Below are positions 8,285-15,999 of a stretch of 64,000 nucleotides of DNA, one piece after another. The stretch covers positions 930,001 to 994,000 of the forward strand of contig NZ_JARQXA010000001.1 in the NCBI RefSeq assembly GCF_029543155.1. The letters are read 5' to 3'. The notes under the pieces were generated by a model. That model was not told the origin of the DNA, did not search any database, and saw only the letters and a list, made by a program, of their open reading frames with translations. The stretch comes from Sphingomonas sp. HITSZ_GF. Its GTDB lineage: Bacteria; Pseudomonadota; Alphaproteobacteria; Sphingomonadales; Sphingomonadaceae. A program made the position numbers and the translations under genes. Position 1 is the first letter of the stretch, and every line of letters starts with the position of its first letter.

Positions 8285-9958
8285 TTGGATCCGGCAAATA
8301 ATAGCGTCTTCGTTGTGTACTCGCACGAGAACAAAGCCGTACGTAATGCAATGACAAATTTCCTCCAGTCGCTCGATTTAAAGGTCGACGGCTGGGACGA
8401 CGCCCGCGCGTCAACGGAAAGTGCCACGGAATCTACTCTCAGCATCGTTCAGGCTGGAATAGATAAATGTCACTGCGTCATCGTTCTTTGGACAGGCGAC
8501 GATTTGGCACGGATACGACCGGAACTTGGCGACGAGGATTTCGGATACCAGCCCCGCGGCAACGTATTGTTCGAAACCGGCTATGCGATCGCCAGGAAGG
8601 GGCTGAAAGGCACGATCCTCGTGCGAGTGAAAGGTGAGGAGCTTCGCGGAATTTCGGATCTGCACGGCTACAACTACGTCGAAATCGACGATTCACCGGA
8701 ATCGCGCAACCGGCTCGTCGACGCGCTCCGTGACGCAGGATGCAGCCCGGTAACCCGCGGCAGTGGCTATCTGAACAAGGGACCTGGGCATAGCTTCAGG
8801 GATCCGCTTGCTGACGACGCCTGCGTGGTGAACCCTGACGATCCCCTGTTCCGCCGACTCCTGAACCTTGTTGCAACGCAGAATCCCGCACCCGCGAAAA
8901 TAAACGGAAAAGGGAAGAAGTTCTCCTCCCCGCGCGGGCACTTCACGGAGTTCCTGGTGGATTCGTCGATGACGCACGGGACAAACAGCCTCATGCTCTA
9001 CAAGGAGGCGGAAGACCGGATGCTCGGCGGCGGCACGCCGGAGTTGAAATTCAACTATTTGGGCATGCACGGGGCGCAGAATTGGCTGAATATCAGCGGA
9101 GATTCCAACTTTGCGCACAACCGTCTCTTCGGATTCTATTCCGAGGTGGCGGAGGAAGTCGTCAAGCAGGCCAAGCTGGTCGGCGAGAATGTCGATTTTA
9201 TCAGCCTGGGGCCCGGCGATGGCAGCATCGATGTTTCGTTGCTGCGCGCACTTATGGCGAACTGCAACCTGCTCCATTACTACCCCTTCGATTTATCGGT
9301 GGAACTGCTCCAGACGGCAACCGCTCGGGTTATCCGAGACAAGCAAATTGCAAATAACCTCAAGAATATCAAAGCGATACTTGGAGACTTCAGCGGCCTT
9401 TCTCGCTATAAGAGCGTCTTCGGACATGACCCTTCAAGAAATTTCTTCTCGCTGCTGGGGTTTACTCTGCAGAACTCGCCCGAGGACGAACTACTACGCG
9501 ATATCCGCGACGCCATGAATGTGGGCGACCATCTGCTGATCGATATCCGCCTTCATCGCCTCGGCGGGGGCGCACGCGGCGATCAGGTCTCTGCCGAGAA
9601 CTTTGCCAAGCTGACTGCCGAATATAACAAGGACGGGCATAATCGCTTCGCGTTCGGCATGATCGAAGCGCTCACCGACATGCCCTTCAGCAAGGCCGAG
9701 TTCGAGTTCGACCTGAAGACGACGACGACCAGCGTCCCTGCAGGAATCAACATCAACATCTATCTCAAGCGCCTTGAGGGCCATCTGCGGAGCAATGGCA
9801 CGGAGGTGGAAGAGACGCGCGTGCCACTTGCGGTGACCACCGTGTACAACGCCCAGAAGTTCGAGGAATGGGTGGTCCAGAGAGGGTTCGATATCGACTG
9901 GAAGCGCGCCGACGACGACACCAACACAATGGCGTTCCTGCTCAGAAAGATCGCCTGA
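8285..9958 (+). CDS. TIR-like domain fused to EgtD-like methyltransferase
   Basis: 557 aa, two domains. Residues 6-150 form a TIR-like nucleotide-binding domain (PF10137/CAP12-like): SVFVVYSHE strand, VIVLWTGDD at 65-73, and the GNVLFETGY helix at 92-100 with Glu97 at the position of the conserved acidic residue. A linker follows at about 150-220. Residues 225-555 form a Methyltransf_33 (EgtD-like) SAM methyltransferase: motif I FISLGPGDGS (305-314), YYPFDLS (332-338), GDF (367-369), and LLGFTLQNSPED (390-401) with Asn397 aligned to the EgtD LGSTIGNF Asn. The EgtD C-terminal Glu/Ser substrate contacts are not evident (LAVTTVY, 515-521), so the substrate probably differs. TIR-like domains often hydrolyse or bind NAD or nucleotides in immunity; activity here is inference. 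Base composition is more AT-rich than its neighbours, suggesting transfer. First gene of a three-gene operon. Start TTG chosen from the RBS; a TTG at about 8228 is a weaker option. Confidence 0.8.
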   Translation: MDPANNSVFVVYSHENKAVRNAMTNFLQSLDLKVDGWDDARASTESATESTLSIVQAGIDKCHCVIVLWTGDDLARIRPELGDEDFGYQPRGNVLFETGYAIARKGLKGTILVRVKGEELRGISDLHGYNYVEIDDSPESRNRLVDALRDAGCSPVTRGSGYLNKGPGHSFRDPLADDACVVNPDDPLFRRLLNLVATQNPAPAKINGKGKKFSSPRGHFTEFLVDSSMTHGTNSLMLYKEAEDRMLGGGTPELKFNYLGMHGAQNWLNISGDSNFAHNRLFGFYSEVAEEVVKQAKLVGENVDFISLGPGDGSIDVSLLRALMANCNLLHYYPFDLSVELLQTATARVIRDKQIANNLKNIKAILGDFSGLSRYKSVFGHDPSRNFFSLLGFTLQNSPEDELLRDIRDAMNVGDHLLIDIRLHRLGGGARGDQVSAENFAKLTAEYNKDGHNRFAFGMIEALTDMPFSKAEFEFDLKTTTTSVPAGININIYLKRLEGHLRSNGTEVEETRVPLAVTTVYNAQKFEEWVVQRGFDIDWKRADDDTNTMAFLLRKIA

Positions 9959-9994
9959 AGTTACCCTCAGAAAAGCATTGTACCGGGGGGTCTG

Positions 9995-11200
9995 ATGCCA
10001 ATGACGAATTCCATGGTCACCGCGCATTCAGCCGCGCAGGCGCCTGTTCAGGGAGAACAGGATGCAAGCTTGAGTCCCGAAGCCGCCCTCGCCTGGATCA
10101 TCGCCGCGCCCGTGGCCGCGCTGCTGCTGACCCAGGCAATCCTCGCCCTGATTTCCCGCGTGCGGAACCACACCTATCGAAGCGCGGAACAGGCCAGCAA
10201 GCCGGCGCTCGAGCCGGAAGGCCCCGCACCCAAGCCAGCGGACCCGGCGCATGCCCTGTTCCTCGAAGATCACGCCAGTGCGATCGCGCTCCAGAATGAC
10301 GTCGTCAACCACCTCTACGGCGCAGGGATCATGCTGTGCCTGTCCTTCGCGATTGCTGCCTGGGAGCTAGCCATCGGCCATGCCAGTCCCGGTTTCCGCC
10401 TTGGCGCACTGTCTCTGGATGTGGCGGCCATCGGCTTCGCCCTGATTTCGGTCGTCCGCTCGCATCGGCGCCGACGGAAATGGATGATCTATCGCGCACG
10501 CGCCGAATTGCTGCGTCAGTGGATCACCACCGATCGGGTATTTCTGCCGCCGGAAGATGAGGCCACCGCCTATCGCGCACGTCGCGCCGAAGTGGCGCAG
10601 GAGATTCCCGAAGGCGCCGGCGAGATCGAGGAGCAGGTGATGGCCGCCTGGAATGCGCGCCAGGCGCTGCTTGCATCCAGGATCGGAGCGCTGCCCTCGG
10701 TTCCCGAGGAAGCCCGCCAGCGCTATCTGCAGAAGCGTGTGCTGCGCCAGGTTCGCTGGTTCAACGATGCATCGTCACGGATCGGCGCCATCGGCAAGCG
10801 CCGCGGCGCCTGGCTGCTGTGGTTCTTCGTGCTGGCAGCGATCAGCGCTTTGATCCGTTTCGGCGGCAACCTTGGTCAATGGGCGCCGGCCGAGGCAGCA
10901 GAACATCCACTGACCTTCACCTGGCTGATCGCCATTGCTGTTTCTACATTAATTATCAGTACTTATGCGGCACAGAACACGCGTAGTCTCGGGCACCGCT
11001 ATGGGACGCAGAAGCGGGCGATCGCAAGATGGCGCACCTTGCACGAACCTGCATTTGCGATCATTGCCAAGTCTCAGGCGACTCGTACGCCTCAAGAAAT
11101 CGCAGCAGCTGTCGTAGAATTTGAAGAACTCATGGGGGAGGAGCTTCTCGACTGGCTACATATAACGGAGGCGGATGCTTTGGAGGTCTCCGTAGTGTAA
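9995..11200 (+). CDS. DUF4231/SLATT-type multi-pass membrane protein
   Basis: 401 aa with five predicted membrane helices: about 32-53, 108-127, 138-155, 271-289 and 307-325. After helix 3 comes a basic RSHRRRRKWMIYRARAELLR segment (155-174). Before helix 4 lies RYLQKRVLRQVRWFNDAS (243-260), the Y-R-Q-W-F pattern of DUF4231/SLATT proteins. The C-terminal end EFEELMGEELLDW (375-387) also fits that family. SLATT (SMODS and SLOG-associating 2TM) proteins are proposed membrane effectors in nucleotide-signalled immunity; two SLATT-like halves seem present here. RBS GGGGGG lies 4 nt before the ATG. The gene follows the TIR-methyltransferase by 36 nt, same strand, so probably co-transcribed. Pore or membrane-damage function is inference. 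Confidence 0.65.
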   Translation: MPMTNSMVTAHSAAQAPVQGEQDASLSPEAALAWIIAAPVAALLLTQAILALISRVRNHTYRSAEQASKPALEPEGPAPKPADPAHALFLEDHASAIALQNDVVNHLYGAGIMLCLSFAIAAWELAIGHASPGFRLGALSLDVAAIGFALISVVRSHRRRRKWMIYRARAELLRQWITTDRVFLPPEDEATAYRARRAEVAQEIPEGAGEIEEQVMAAWNARQALLASRIGALPSVPEEARQRYLQKRVLRQVRWFNDASSRIGAIGKRRGAWLLWFFVLAAISALIRFGGNLGQWAPAEAAEHPLTFTWLIAIAVSTLIISTYAAQNTRSLGHRYGTQKRAIARWRTLHEPAFAIIAKSQATRTPQEIAAAVVEFEELMGEELLDWLHITEADALEVSVV

Positions 11201-11241
11201 ACAGGAGAGCGCTCGTACAGCGCACTCCGACTGGCTCGGGT

Positions 11242-11838
11242 ATGCGATGCATGGAATTCACGGTCTGCTCCAGGGACGATAGCTATGTGTCCACGCCTCC
11301 AGAGGCGTTCGGGGACCCGGCGGACGTCGTCTATGCCTGGGTCTCGCGCTATCTATGCGGCCGCCGCCACGGAGGGACGACCGAACGCGTGGTATGCCCG
11401 GCCAGTGCCAAGTCGCTGGACAGCGAGCAGATCTGGGTCTCCGTATTCCGCGATCGCCCGGGCGACGATGCCATGGATCGAAGCGTCACCACCGCCGAGG
11501 CCTTCTTCTTGGCAAAGGTCGATTTTTCCGATCCGCGCGATATCTACAAGTCGGTGATCGTCGCCTATCCCGCGCTCGACGATCCCGAGGGGCACGCCGA
11601 GCTTGAGCGCGCCCATAAGCGGCTCAAGCCATCGTTCGTGCGCAAGGGGCTGATGCTCGGACAGTTCTACAGCAGCTGCCAGGAAGCCAGCGTCATCGAC
11701 ACTCGCCTGAAACCGCTGCAATCCCCGATCCCGATGCTGGCCATCCGTCGGATGGTGAAGGAAGACCGCGCCTTCCTGACGCGCACCCCGGAACTGCTGC
11801 CCCATTATTTCGATCGTTTCCCGGACGAAGCGCACTAA
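11242..11838 (+). CDS. DUF6875-like protein
   Basis: 198 aa, soluble. The C-terminal half carries LERAHKRLKPSFVRKGLMLG, then GQFYSSCQE and PIPMLAIRRMVKEDRAFL, a pattern I recognise from DUF6875 proteins (helix, GLM.GQF, P.P.LAIR.M...D..FL). Molecular function is unknown. The first ATG at 11242 has CGGG just upstream; a second in-frame ATG at 11251 is possible. It lies 41 nt after the SLATT-like gene and completes the three-gene insertion between purM and the DUF2066-like gene, so it is likely a component of the same system. Confidence 0.6.
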   Translation: MRCMEFTVCSRDDSYVSTPPEAFGDPADVVYAWVSRYLCGRRHGGTTERVVCPASAKSLDSEQIWVSVFRDRPGDDAMDRSVTTAEAFFLAKVDFSDPRDIYKSVIVAYPALDDPEGHAELERAHKRLKPSFVRKGLMLGQFYSSCQEASVIDTRLKPLQSPIPMLAIRRMVKEDRAFLTRTPELLPHYFDRFPDEAH

Positions 11839-11849
11839 CTTCCCTGGCA

Positions 11850-11873
11850 AGCGGCCTCCGCTGACCTTGCTTT
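11850..11873 (+). terminator. Weak stem-loop after the accessory operon
   Basis: AGCGG-CCT-CCGCT at 11850-11862 forms a 5-bp stem with a 3-nt loop, followed by CTTGCTTTTG. The T-run is interrupted and the stem short, so this is only a candidate terminator. Confidence 0.22.
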
Positions 11874-11925
11874 TGTTACATCTGCGCTTGGATTTCCCCG
11901 CGCCCTTCGCCAAAAGGGCCGCTGC

Positions 11926-13206
11926 ATGACCCTTGCCCGCAAATCCCTCACCATCGGCATCGCCTCCGCGCTCGCGCTTGCGGGGCTGGGCGCCGTGTGG
12001 GCGGAAGGCGAGGGCAAGAGCGGCGGCAGCGCCGTGCCGATCGACGCTTCGGGCAGCTTCGAGGTCTCGGGTGTCGACGTCGATGTGAAGGGCAAGGATG
12101 CCGATGCCGCCCGCTATGGCGGCTGGCGCCTCGCCCAGCGCCGGGGCTGGGAGATGCTGTCGCGCAAGCTGACCGGCAAGGCGTCGAGCATGTCCGATTC
12201 GGCGCTCGATTCGATCGTTACCGGCATCGTCGTCGAGCAGGAGCAGATCGGCCCGACCCGCTACATCGCCAAGCTCAGCGTGCTGTTCGACCGCAACAAG
12301 GCCGGCGGCATCCTCGGCGTGTCGGTCGCGGTCAACCAGTCGCCGCCGATGCTGATCGTGCCGCTGATGTATTCGGGCGGCAGCGGGCTGGTGTTCGAGC
12401 GCGACACCGCCTGGGCGCGTGCCTGGAACCGCTTCAAGAGCGGCGGCAGCACGCTCGACTATGTCCGCGTCCAGGGCAACGGCCCCGATTCGATGCTGCT
12501 CAACGCCGGCCAGACGCTGCGCCGCGGCCGCAACTGGTGGCGCTCGGTGCTCGATCAATATGGCGCCGCCGACGTGCTGATCGCCGAGGTGCAGCTGCGC
12601 CGCGAATATCCCGGCGGGCCGATCATCGGCATCTTCTCCGCCAGCCACGGCCCCGATCGCCAGAAGATCGCCGATTTCGCCCTGCGGGTCGACAATGGCG
12701 ATTCGCTCGACACGCTGATGGACGCCGGCGTCCAGCGGCTCGACAAGGCCTATCAGCAGGCGCTCGCGCTCGGCCTGCTTCATACCGACCGGCTGCTCGC
12801 CACCCGTCCGCCCGCGGCCAAGACCGAGGAGGAGAAGCCGGAGGACGCGTCGACCGACGCCGCCACGCCGACGCCGGAGGCCAGCGCGGCCGCCACCGGC
12901 AATTCGGTCAACATCCAGTTCGACACGCCCAATGTCGGCTCGGTCAATGCCGGAGAGGCCGCGCTGCGCGGCATTCCGGGCGTGCGCTCGGCGATCACTT
13001 CCAGCCTGGCACTGGGCGGCATCTCGGTGATGCGCGTCACTTATGACGGCGCGATTCCGGGGCTGCGCGCCCAGCTCGAGGCGCGCGGCTGGTCCGTGCA
13101 GGAGGGGGCAGGGGTGCTGCGCATCCGCCGGCCGTCCAGCACCGGCCCGGCGCAACCGATACCGGCGCCGACCGGCACCGCCACGGCGACCCCGAACGGC
13201 GGATGA
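11926..13206 (+). CDS. Exported DUF2066-like protein
   Basis: A 426-aa protein with a signal peptide (about residues 1-26, ALALAGLGAVWA then E) and thus periplasmic or envelope-associated. The region about 45-300 resembles DUF2066: repeated alpha/beta segments with GGWRLAQRRGWEMLSRKL, VLFDRNKAGGILG and ADVLIAEVQLRREYPGG. An Ala/Thr/Pro-rich linker follows. Residues about 325-395 then show a beta-alpha-beta pattern like a ferredoxin-fold HMA domain, but without the CxxC metal motif. Its stop overlaps the hdaA ATG by 4 nt. Function unknown. Confidence 0.7.
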   Translation: MTLARKSLTIGIASALALAGLGAVWAEGEGKSGGSAVPIDASGSFEVSGVDVDVKGKDADAARYGGWRLAQRRGWEMLSRKLTGKASSMSDSALDSIVTGIVVEQEQIGPTRYIAKLSVLFDRNKAGGILGVSVAVNQSPPMLIVPLMYSGGSGLVFERDTAWARAWNRFKSGGSTLDYVRVQGNGPDSMLLNAGQTLRRGRNWWRSVLDQYGAADVLIAEVQLRREYPGGPIIGIFSASHGPDRQKIADFALRVDNGDSLDTLMDAGVQRLDKAYQQALALGLLHTDRLLATRPPAAKTEEEKPEDASTDAATPTPEASAAATGNSVNIQFDTPNVGSVNAGEAALRGIPGVRSAITSSLALGGISVMRVTYDGAIPGLRAQLEARGWSVQEGAGVLRIRRPSSTGPAQPIPAPTGTATATPNGG

Positions 13207-13808
13207 CGCAGCTTCGCCTGCCGCTGGGCCTTCCCGAAGCGCGCGAGACGGAATTCCTGGTCAGCGACTCCAACGCCCGCGCCGTCCACCAGCTCGAACA
13301 TTGGGGTACCTGGCCGGTGATGTCTGCGCTGCTCACCGGGCCGCGCAAGTCCGGCCGCAGCCTGCTCGGCCGCATCTTCGCAGCGAAGACCGGCGCGCGC
13401 ATCCTCGACGATGCCGATCTCGGCAAGGAGACCGAGGTGTTCCACGCCTGGAACCAGGCCCAGGCCGAGCACAAGCCGCTGCTGATCATCGCCCAGGCCG
13501 CGCCGCCGAGCTGGGCAGTGAAGCTGCCCGATCTGCGCTCGCGCCTGGCCGCCTCGCCCTTGCTCGAGATCGGCCCGCCCGACGATACGCTCATCCCCCA
13601 GCTGCTCGCCCGCGCCTTCGAGCGGCATCTGCTCCACGCCAAGCCCGAAGTGATCGCCTGGATCGCGAAGCGGATCGAGCGCAGCCATATCGCGATCCTG
13701 CGCGTTGCCGATGCACTGGAGCTCGAGGCGGGGAAACGCTTGTCGATCCCGGCGGTGCGCGCCACATTGGCTGCGGCTGGCCTCATAACTGAAACGGATG
13801 GCGACTAA
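13203..13808 (+). CDS. hdaA: DnaA-related replication regulator HdaA-like
   Basis: A 201-aa DnaA-like AAA+ protein lacking the DNA-binding domain IV. N-terminal QLRLPLGL resembles the clamp-binding segment of Hda (QL.LPL), which tethers it to the DnaN sliding clamp. The degenerate Walker A GPRKSGRS has Arg where Lys is usual, as in enterobacterial Hda, and Walker B is ILDDAD. The family stimulates ATP hydrolysis by DnaA after initiation (RIDA). The ATG overlaps the preceding stop (ATGA), and ppk1 begins before its stop, so the three genes are coupled. Confidence 0.85.
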   Translation: MTQLRLPLGLPEARETEFLVSDSNARAVHQLEHWGTWPVMSALLTGPRKSGRSLLGRIFAAKTGARILDDADLGKETEVFHAWNQAQAEHKPLLIIAQAAPPSWAVKLPDLRSRLAASPLLEIGPPDDTLIPQLLARAFERHLLHAKPEVIAWIAKRIERSHIAILRVADALELEAGKRLSIPAVRATLAAAGLITETDGD

Positions 13809-15999
13809 CGGCATGGTCAAGGCAGCGAAGAAGCGCGCCGATGAAGGGGCCATGATGACCGAATTGCCGGAAGATTCCGTACGTTACTTCAATCGTGAGC
13901 TGAGCTGGCTCGCCTTCAACCGCCGCGTGATGGAAGAGGCGACCAATCCCGCCCACCCGCTGCTCGAGCGGCTGCGCTTCCTCTCGATCTCCGGCTCGAA
14001 CTTCGACGAGTTCTTCATGGTCCGCGTCGCCGGCCTTATGGGGCAGCAGCTCCAGAAGGTGGAGACGCGCTCGGTCGATGGGCTGACCCCCGGCCAGCAG
14101 CTCGCCGCGATCTCGGCCGAGGCGGAGGCGCTGGCCGACAACCAGCAGACGGTGTGGACGCAAATCCGCGCCGATCTGGTCGAGACCGATATCCATGTCC
14201 TCGACGCCAACGCGATCGCGGGCGAAACCGAGGCGTGGCTGCAAACCCATTTCCGCGACCAGATCTTCCCGATCCTCACGCCGCAGGCGCTCGATCCCGC
14301 GCACCCGTTCCCGTTCATCCCCAACCAGGGATCGAGTGTGATCTTCGATCTGGTCCGCCGCTCGGACCGCGAGCCGGTGCGCGAACTGGTGCTGCTGCCC
14401 ACCGCGATCAAGCGCTTCGTGCGGCTGCCGGGCAACCTGGCGCGCTATGTCGCGGTCGAGGCGGTGCTCAAGCATTTCTCGCACCTGCTCTTCCCCGGCT
14501 ATGACGTGCTCGGCGCCGCGGCTTTCCGCGTGCTGCGCGACAGCGACATCGAGATCGAGGAAGAGGCCGAAGACCTTGTCATGACCTTCCGCTCGGCGAT
14601 CAAGCGCCGCCGCCGCGGCCGGGTGATCCGCCTTGAGATGGAGGAGAGCATCTCCCCCGAGCTGGAGGCGGTGCTCAAGGAAGAGCTGGGCGGCAGCGAG
14701 GCGCTGCTCACCGAGACCGGCGGTTTCCTCGGCATCGGCGATCTGGCGATGCTGGTCGACGAGGATCGGCCCGATCTCAAGTTCACCCCCTTCTCGGCGC
14801 GCTTCCCCGAGCGCATACGCGAATATGGCGGCGATTGCTTCGCGGCGATCAAGGCCAAGGACATCGTCGTCCACCACCCCTATGAGAGCTTCGACGTAGT
14901 GCTCTCCTTCCTCGGCCAGGCCGCGGCCGATCCCGACGTGGTGGCGATCAAGCAGACGCTCTACCGCGCCGGCAAGCAGCCCGCCGTGATCAACGCGCTG
15001 ATCGCCGCGGCAGAGGCCGGCAAGTCGGTCACCGCGGTGGTCGAGCTCAAGGCCCGGTTCGACGAGGAGCAGAACCTCTATTGGGCGACCGCGCTGGAGC
15101 GGGCGGGCGTCCAGGTGGTCTATGGCTTCATCGACTGGAAGACCCATGCCAAGGTCTCGATGGTCGTCCGGCGCGAGGGCAATGGCTATCGCACCTATTG
15201 CCACTTCGGCACCGGCAACTACCACCCGGTCACCGCGCGCATCTACACCGACATCAGCTTCTTCACCGCCGATCCGCGCGTGGGCCGCGATGCTGCGCAG
15301 ATCTTCAACTACGTCACCGGCTATGTCGAACCGCAGGAGCTGGAGCTGATCGGCATTAGCCCACGCGACCTGCGCAACCGGCTGGTCGGCATGATCGACG
15401 ACGAGATCGCGCACGCCCGCGCCGGCCGCCCGGGCCAGCTCTGGGCCAAGATGAACTCGCTGGTCGATCCCGCGGTGATCGAGAAACTCTACGAGGCGAG
15501 CAATGCCGGGGTGGAGATCGAGCTGGTCATCCGCGGCATCTGCTGCCTGCGCCCCGGCGTGCCGGGCATGAGCGAGAACATCAAGGTCAAGTCGATCGTC
15601 GGCCGCTTCCTCGAGCACAGCCGCATCTGGGCGTTCGGCAACGGCAAGGCATTGCCCAATGACGGCGCCAGGGTGTTCATCTCCTCCGCAGACTGGATGC
15701 AGCGCAACTTCGATCGCCGCGTCGAGTTCATGCTGCCGATCCTCAACAAGACGGTGCACGATCAGGTTCTCGATCAGGTGATGGTGGCGAACCTGCTCGA
15801 CAATGAGCAGAGCTGGGTGCTGCAGAGCGATGGCCATTACCTCCGCATCGCGCCGGGCGAGGATGGCGCGTTCAACCTGCACCGCTATTTCATGACCAAC
15901 CCGTCGCTTTCGGGCCGCGGCGGCGCTGCGCTTGATGCGCGCAAGCCGGTGCCGAAGCTCCAGTTGAAGCGCAAGGCGAGGAGCCGGGCCAAGACATGA
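13798..15999 (+). CDS. ppk1: Polyphosphate kinase 1
   Basis: A 733-aa PPK1, which reversibly builds polyphosphate from ATP. Seen: N-domain YFNRELSWLAFNRRV and LSISGSNFDEFFMVRVAGL, the ATP/active-site lobes with KQTLYR and ELKARFDEEQN, the phosphorylated histidine His450 in DWKTHAK, and YCHFGTGNYHPVTARIYTD in the C-domain. The C-terminal SADWMQRNFDRRVE is also typical. The start at 13798 overlaps hdaA; an ATG at 13813 is an alternative. Its stop overlaps ppx (4 nt), giving a polyphosphate synthesis/degradation pair. Confidence 0.97.
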   Translation: MATNGMVKAAKKRADEGAMMTELPEDSVRYFNRELSWLAFNRRVMEEATNPAHPLLERLRFLSISGSNFDEFFMVRVAGLMGQQLQKVETRSVDGLTPGQQLAAISAEAEALADNQQTVWTQIRADLVETDIHVLDANAIAGETEAWLQTHFRDQIFPILTPQALDPAHPFPFIPNQGSSVIFDLVRRSDREPVRELVLLPTAIKRFVRLPGNLARYVAVEAVLKHFSHLLFPGYDVLGAAAFRVLRDSDIEIEEEAEDLVMTFRSAIKRRRRGRVIRLEMEESISPELEAVLKEELGGSEALLTETGGFLGIGDLAMLVDEDRPDLKFTPFSARFPERIREYGGDCFAAIKAKDIVVHHPYESFDVVLSFLGQAAADPDVVAIKQTLYRAGKQPAVINALIAAAEAGKSVTAVVELKARFDEEQNLYWATALERAGVQVVYGFIDWKTHAKVSMVVRREGNGYRTYCHFGTGNYHPVTARIYTDISFFTADPRVGRDAAQIFNYVTGYVEPQELELIGISPRDLRNRLVGMIDDEIAHARAGRPGQLWAKMNSLVDPAVIEKLYEASNAGVEIELVIRGICCLRPGVPGMSENIKVKSIVGRFLEHSRIWAFGNGKALPNDGARVFISSADWMQRNFDRRVEFMLPILNKTVHDQVLDQVMVANLLDNEQSWVLQSDGHYLRIAPGEDGAFNLHRYFMTNPSLSGRGGAALDARKPVPKLQLKRKARSRAKT

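Noticed and set aside
6365..9958. A single 1197-codon open frame read as one protein
   Set aside because: Its first 640 codons are the antisense of purN and purM and show no domain; the real gene begins at the TTG at 8285 with its own RBS.
8201..11841. Prophage or transposon
   Set aside because: No integrase, transposase, terminal inverted repeats or phage genes; only a weak 8-bp direct repeat.
13203..13808. Broken Walker A in HdaA
   Set aside because: Arg in place of Lys in the P-loop also occurs in enterobacterial Hda, so it is a family trait.
13783..15882. 699-codon open frame opposite ppk1
   Set aside because: Antisense of a clear PPK1 with catalytic histidine; no RBS or domain.
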